From assembly GCA_030609245.1 (NCBI GenBank), contig JAUWCP010000133.1:1-6649 (forward strand): a stretch of 6,649 nucleotides of DNA, read 5' to 3'. The stretch comes from Hyphomicrobium sp. Lineage in GTDB: Bacteria > Pseudomonadota > Alphaproteobacteria > Rhizobiales > Hyphomicrobiaceae. Position 1 is the stretch's first letter, and each line of letters starts with the position of its first letter. Below the pieces are notes generated by a model. The model worked only from the letters and a program-made list of their open reading frames with translations. It did no database searches and had not been told where the DNA came from. Position numbers and translations under genes: made by a program. This document shows positions 4,507-6,649 of this stretch, piece after piece.

Positions 4507-4513
4507 CGAAGGA

Positions 4514-6649
<2,136 letters not shown>

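Larger units (their letters stand above)
4178..4513. other. Divergent non-coding region between the exported protein gene and the mutase gene
   Basis: No gene is supported here. The region contains the GGAGG ribosome binding site for the GTG start (4183-4187, minus), a 12-bp palindrome (4203-4214), an extended -10 promoter candidate for the mutase (4451-4459), a leader hairpin (4471-4497) and the mutase ribosome binding site (4501-4506). From about 4215 to 4445 I see no further convincing structure. Confidence 0.6.

Noticed and set aside
4460..4513. Cobalamin riboswitch before the B12-dependent mutase
   Set aside because: The leader is far too short and no B12-box or typical multi-stem architecture is present.
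4215..4513. PccR-type TTTGCAAA operator before the mutase gene
   Set aside because: Looked for because this site controls propionyl-CoA genes in some alphaproteobacteria; only a loose CGCAAAGTTGTAA stretch is present, without the palindrome.

Overview
The window looks like ordinary chromosome from a GC-rich alphaproteobacterium, most likely in or near the Hyphomicrobiales. This is inferred from codon use, from the style of the exported and membrane proteins, and from the palindromic intergenic repeats with AGAGC..GAT ends. No 16S or other decisive marker is present, so the placement is tentative. No tRNA, rRNA, CRISPR array, insertion sequence or phage gene was seen.

Layout. Positions 1-2960 hold four genes, all on the minus strand. 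In transcription order they are a small two-anchor membrane protein (2364-2960), a MarR-family repressor (1788-2249), an NmrA-like NAD(P)-binding protein (613-1728), and a multi-spanning membrane protein that runs off the left edge (1-546). Positions 2961-3364 are non-coding and hold two neighbouring palindromic repeats with a perfect 16-bp palindrome beside the second. A small membrane protein (3365-3607, plus) and a signal-peptide protein (3674-4177, minus) converge on a hairpin. A divergent non-coding stretch (4178-4513) leads into a methylmalonyl-CoA mutase gene (4514-6649, plus) that is open at the right edge and probably lacks only its last few codons.

How the parts work together. The best-supported circuit is the MarR/NmrA pair. 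Closely matching palindromes built on ACGTGCA/TGCACGT lie directly in front of each gene. The one before marR covers the -10 of a promoter with a perfect TTGACA -35 box, and that -10 is so close to the ATG that the mRNA should be leaderless. A self-repressing regulator that also controls the oxidoreductase-like gene behind it is the natural reading. The regulator has an N-terminal Cys-X-Cys, and one of these cysteines falls in the same register as the sensing cysteine of OhrR, so a redox or electrophile signal is plausible but unproven.

The mutase is a standard cobalamin enzyme of propionyl-CoA catabolism. Its substrate-specificity residues match methylmalonyl-CoA mutase rather than isobutyryl-CoA mutase. 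Four genes (1-546, 2364-2960, 3365-3607, 3674-4177) encode membrane or exported proteins whose function cannot be named. Nothing here amounts to a clearly new multi-gene system. The items most worth following up are the two-operator redox-like switch and the palindromic repeat cluster.
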